A stretch of DNA of 64,000 bases from Cyclobacteriaceae bacterium (GTDB lineage: Bacteria > Bacteroidota > Bacteroidia > Cytophagales > Cyclobacteriaceae): contig JALHRJ010000023.1 in the NCBI GenBank assembly GCA_022841475.1, positions 1 to 64,000 on the forward strand. Reading direction: 5' to 3'. Under the pieces are notes generated by a model, which saw nothing but the letters and a program-made list of their open reading frames with translations, ran no database searches and was not told the DNA's origin. Below are positions 63,100 to 64,000 of this stretch, piece after piece. Made by a program: the position numbers and the translations under genes. Positions within the stretch are counted from its first letter, which is position 1; every line of letters starts with the position of its first letter.

Positions 63100-64000
63100 T
63101 CAATTCAGTTTTATCTTCATAATCAAAACCTCTTTGAGCTTGGTCGGATCTTTTATTTTATGCTTATCCAGATTGCTCATTTGGCTATTGGCAATGAAAT
63201 AAAACCAATCATCAACAATCACCCCGGTTGTGGGAATATCAAAGTGCGGATGATCAGCAAGTAATACACGGGCACTTTCAATTTTATCAAACGTAGCATT
63301 CAACTGGTATTGATTTATACTAACCGGGTAAGTGACGTTTTGAATTCCGACCAGCGATTGTTTGTAAAAGCAAAGTCCATCGATCCCAATTACGGAGTAG
63401 TTAGGAAACGGGAGAGCTTTCAACTCTTGTGTAGCCGTGTTGATTTTAAAGAATCCTTTGAAGGTATTTACAATCACGGCATCATCAGGGGCAATAGTGA
63501 TTCCATTAACATACTGCAGGCGGGCATCTTTGATCAGCAGTTCCACATTACTTGACTTTGGATTCACACGATAAATCGCACCATAATCTGTGTCGGAAAC
63601 AATCACATTCCCATGACTGTCGAGGGCAAGATCGTTAAACAAGTGTATTTCTCCTGGTGGCAGTATCCATTTGTTAACTAAATCACCACTGGCAAGATCA
63701 AAGGCATGAACCATGGATTGGTCTTGTGCATTTCCTTTACCGGTATTGCTGCACACCCACAATTTTCCATCGCTTACTTTCATACCCAAAGCCTGACCAA
63801 TGCCTTCTTTACCACTTTTGATAAAGTCAGTTACTTTGTTGTGTTCATCAATTCGTATGATTTTGTTCTTATGAATGCTGCTCACGAAGAAAGTTCTGGA
63901 CGTTGCATCGTACGCAATCCCTTCAGGGATCAAGTCCTTTTCTGAAATCTTAAAGGCAACCTCAACAGACTGCGCATCTAATGGCAGAGAGCCCAATAGA
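63100..64000 (-). CDS. SMP-30/gluconolactonase-like six-bladed propeller protein (N-terminus beyond right edge)
   Basis: About 300 residues are visible. The reading frame continues past the right edge with no stop, and the last visible residues '..LLGSLPLDAQ' look like the end of a signal peptide, so the true start lies outside. A TTG near 63996 could be mistaken for a start. The propeller has 'LIPEGIAYDATSRTFFVSS', 'ALGMKVSDGKLWVCSN', 'NDLALDSHGNVIVSDTDYGAIYRV' and 'YVNGITIAPDD', the strand pattern of SMP-30/gluconolactonase or strictosidine synthase-like proteins. Metal ligands cannot be assigned with confidence. It is likely periplasmic; the substrate is unknown. Confidence 0.8.
   Translation of the reverse strand, partial: LLGSLPLDAQSVEVAFKISEKDLIPEGIAYDATSRTFFVSSIHKNKIIRIDEHNKVTDFIKSGKEGIGQALGMKVSDGKLWVCSNTGKGNAQDQSMVHAFDLASGDLVNKWILPPGEIHLFNDLALDSHGNVIVSDTDYGAIYRVNPKSSNVELLIKDARLQYVNGITIAPDDAVIVNTFKGFFKINTATQELKALPFPNYSVIGIDGLCFYKQSLVGIQNVTYPVSINQYQLNATFDKIESARVLLADHPHFDIPTTGVIVDDWFYFIANSQMSNLDKHKIKDPTKLKEVLIMKIKLN

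Noticed and set aside
63996-63998. TTG near the right edge as start of the propeller gene
   Set aside because: The frame is open to the edge and the preceding residues look like the end of a signal peptide, so the start is outside.
1-64000. tRNA, rRNA, CRISPR arrays, insertion sequences, phage genes or defence systems
   Set aside because: Looked for in intergenic gaps and among gene products; none seen. Gaps are short and gene content is core-like.

Overview
The window looks like chromosomal DNA from a Bacteroidota member, most probably the order Cytophagales (class Cytophagia). Grounds: a GldJ-type gliding/type IX secretion lipoprotein, many SPII lipoproteins and outer-membrane proteins of Bacteroidota-type families (DUF3857/transglutaminase pair, PD40+OmpA protein, patatin-porin, AsmA-like giant, DUF6427, DUF4175), weak Shine-Dalgarno signals, moderate GC and close gene packing. 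I see no rRNA, tRNA, CRISPR array, prophage, transposase or integrase. It reads as ordinary core chromosome rather than an accessory island.

Layout. 1-2.3 kb: the N-terminal part of a DUF4175-like membrane protein (cut by the left edge), a conserved small protein with an AhpD-like protein, and ComF. 2.3-7.5 kb: GldJ and Mfd with a small conserved protein between them. 7.6-12 kb: a small membrane protein and redoxin lipoprotein pair, an outer-membrane protein coupled to a THUMP-like methyltransferase, an MFS exporter and a tandem LAB_N membrane protein. 12-18 kb: a heavy-metal RND efflux locus whose pump is fused to its TolC-like outer-membrane channel, followed by the adaptor, with a small secreted His-containing protein upstream and a perfect 18-bp palindrome in the promoter gap. 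18-27 kb: a PA0069-type radical SAM protein, a PLP deaminase, a UPF0316 protein, RadA, two DUF3857/transglutaminase paralogues (one with a lost catalytic Cys and His) and an SDR. 27-32.6 kb: LpxL-like acyltransferase, SNF2 helicase, LolE/FtsX permease and RbfA. 32.7-41.6 kb: DUF6427 membrane protein, a lipoprotein, an AsmA-like protein, a secreted Cys-His hydrolase-like protein behind a phased repeat array, and two OmpA proteins. 41.7-47.6 kb: envelope maintenance genes (patatin-porin, M23 endopeptidase, DsbD). 47.7-56.6 kb: a LolA-like secreted protein, a VPS10/BNR-repeat exoprotein, an M20 dipeptidase and a ribokinase / sugar transporter / TPM-protein cluster. 56.8-63 kb: glutamate synthase gltB-gltD, separated by two near-identical perfect hairpins. 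The right edge cuts a six-bladed propeller protein.

How the genes work together. Much of the window serves the cell envelope: lipid A and lipoprotein handling (LAB_N protein, LpxL, LolE, AsmA), periplasmic redox (DsbD, redoxin lipoprotein), peptidoglycan (M23), anchoring (OmpA) and metal efflux. The rest is housekeeping: repair (Mfd, RadA, SNF2), ribosome maturation (RbfA), nitrogen assimilation (GltBD) and ribose use (RbsK with its transporter). No clearly new multigene system is visible. The items most worth checking are the fused pump-channel locus with its palindrome, the 21-bp-phased repeats ahead of the Cys-His protein, the gltB-gltD hairpin doublet, the active/inactive transglutaminase pair and an M23 peptidase with a Cys in place of a zinc-ligand His.
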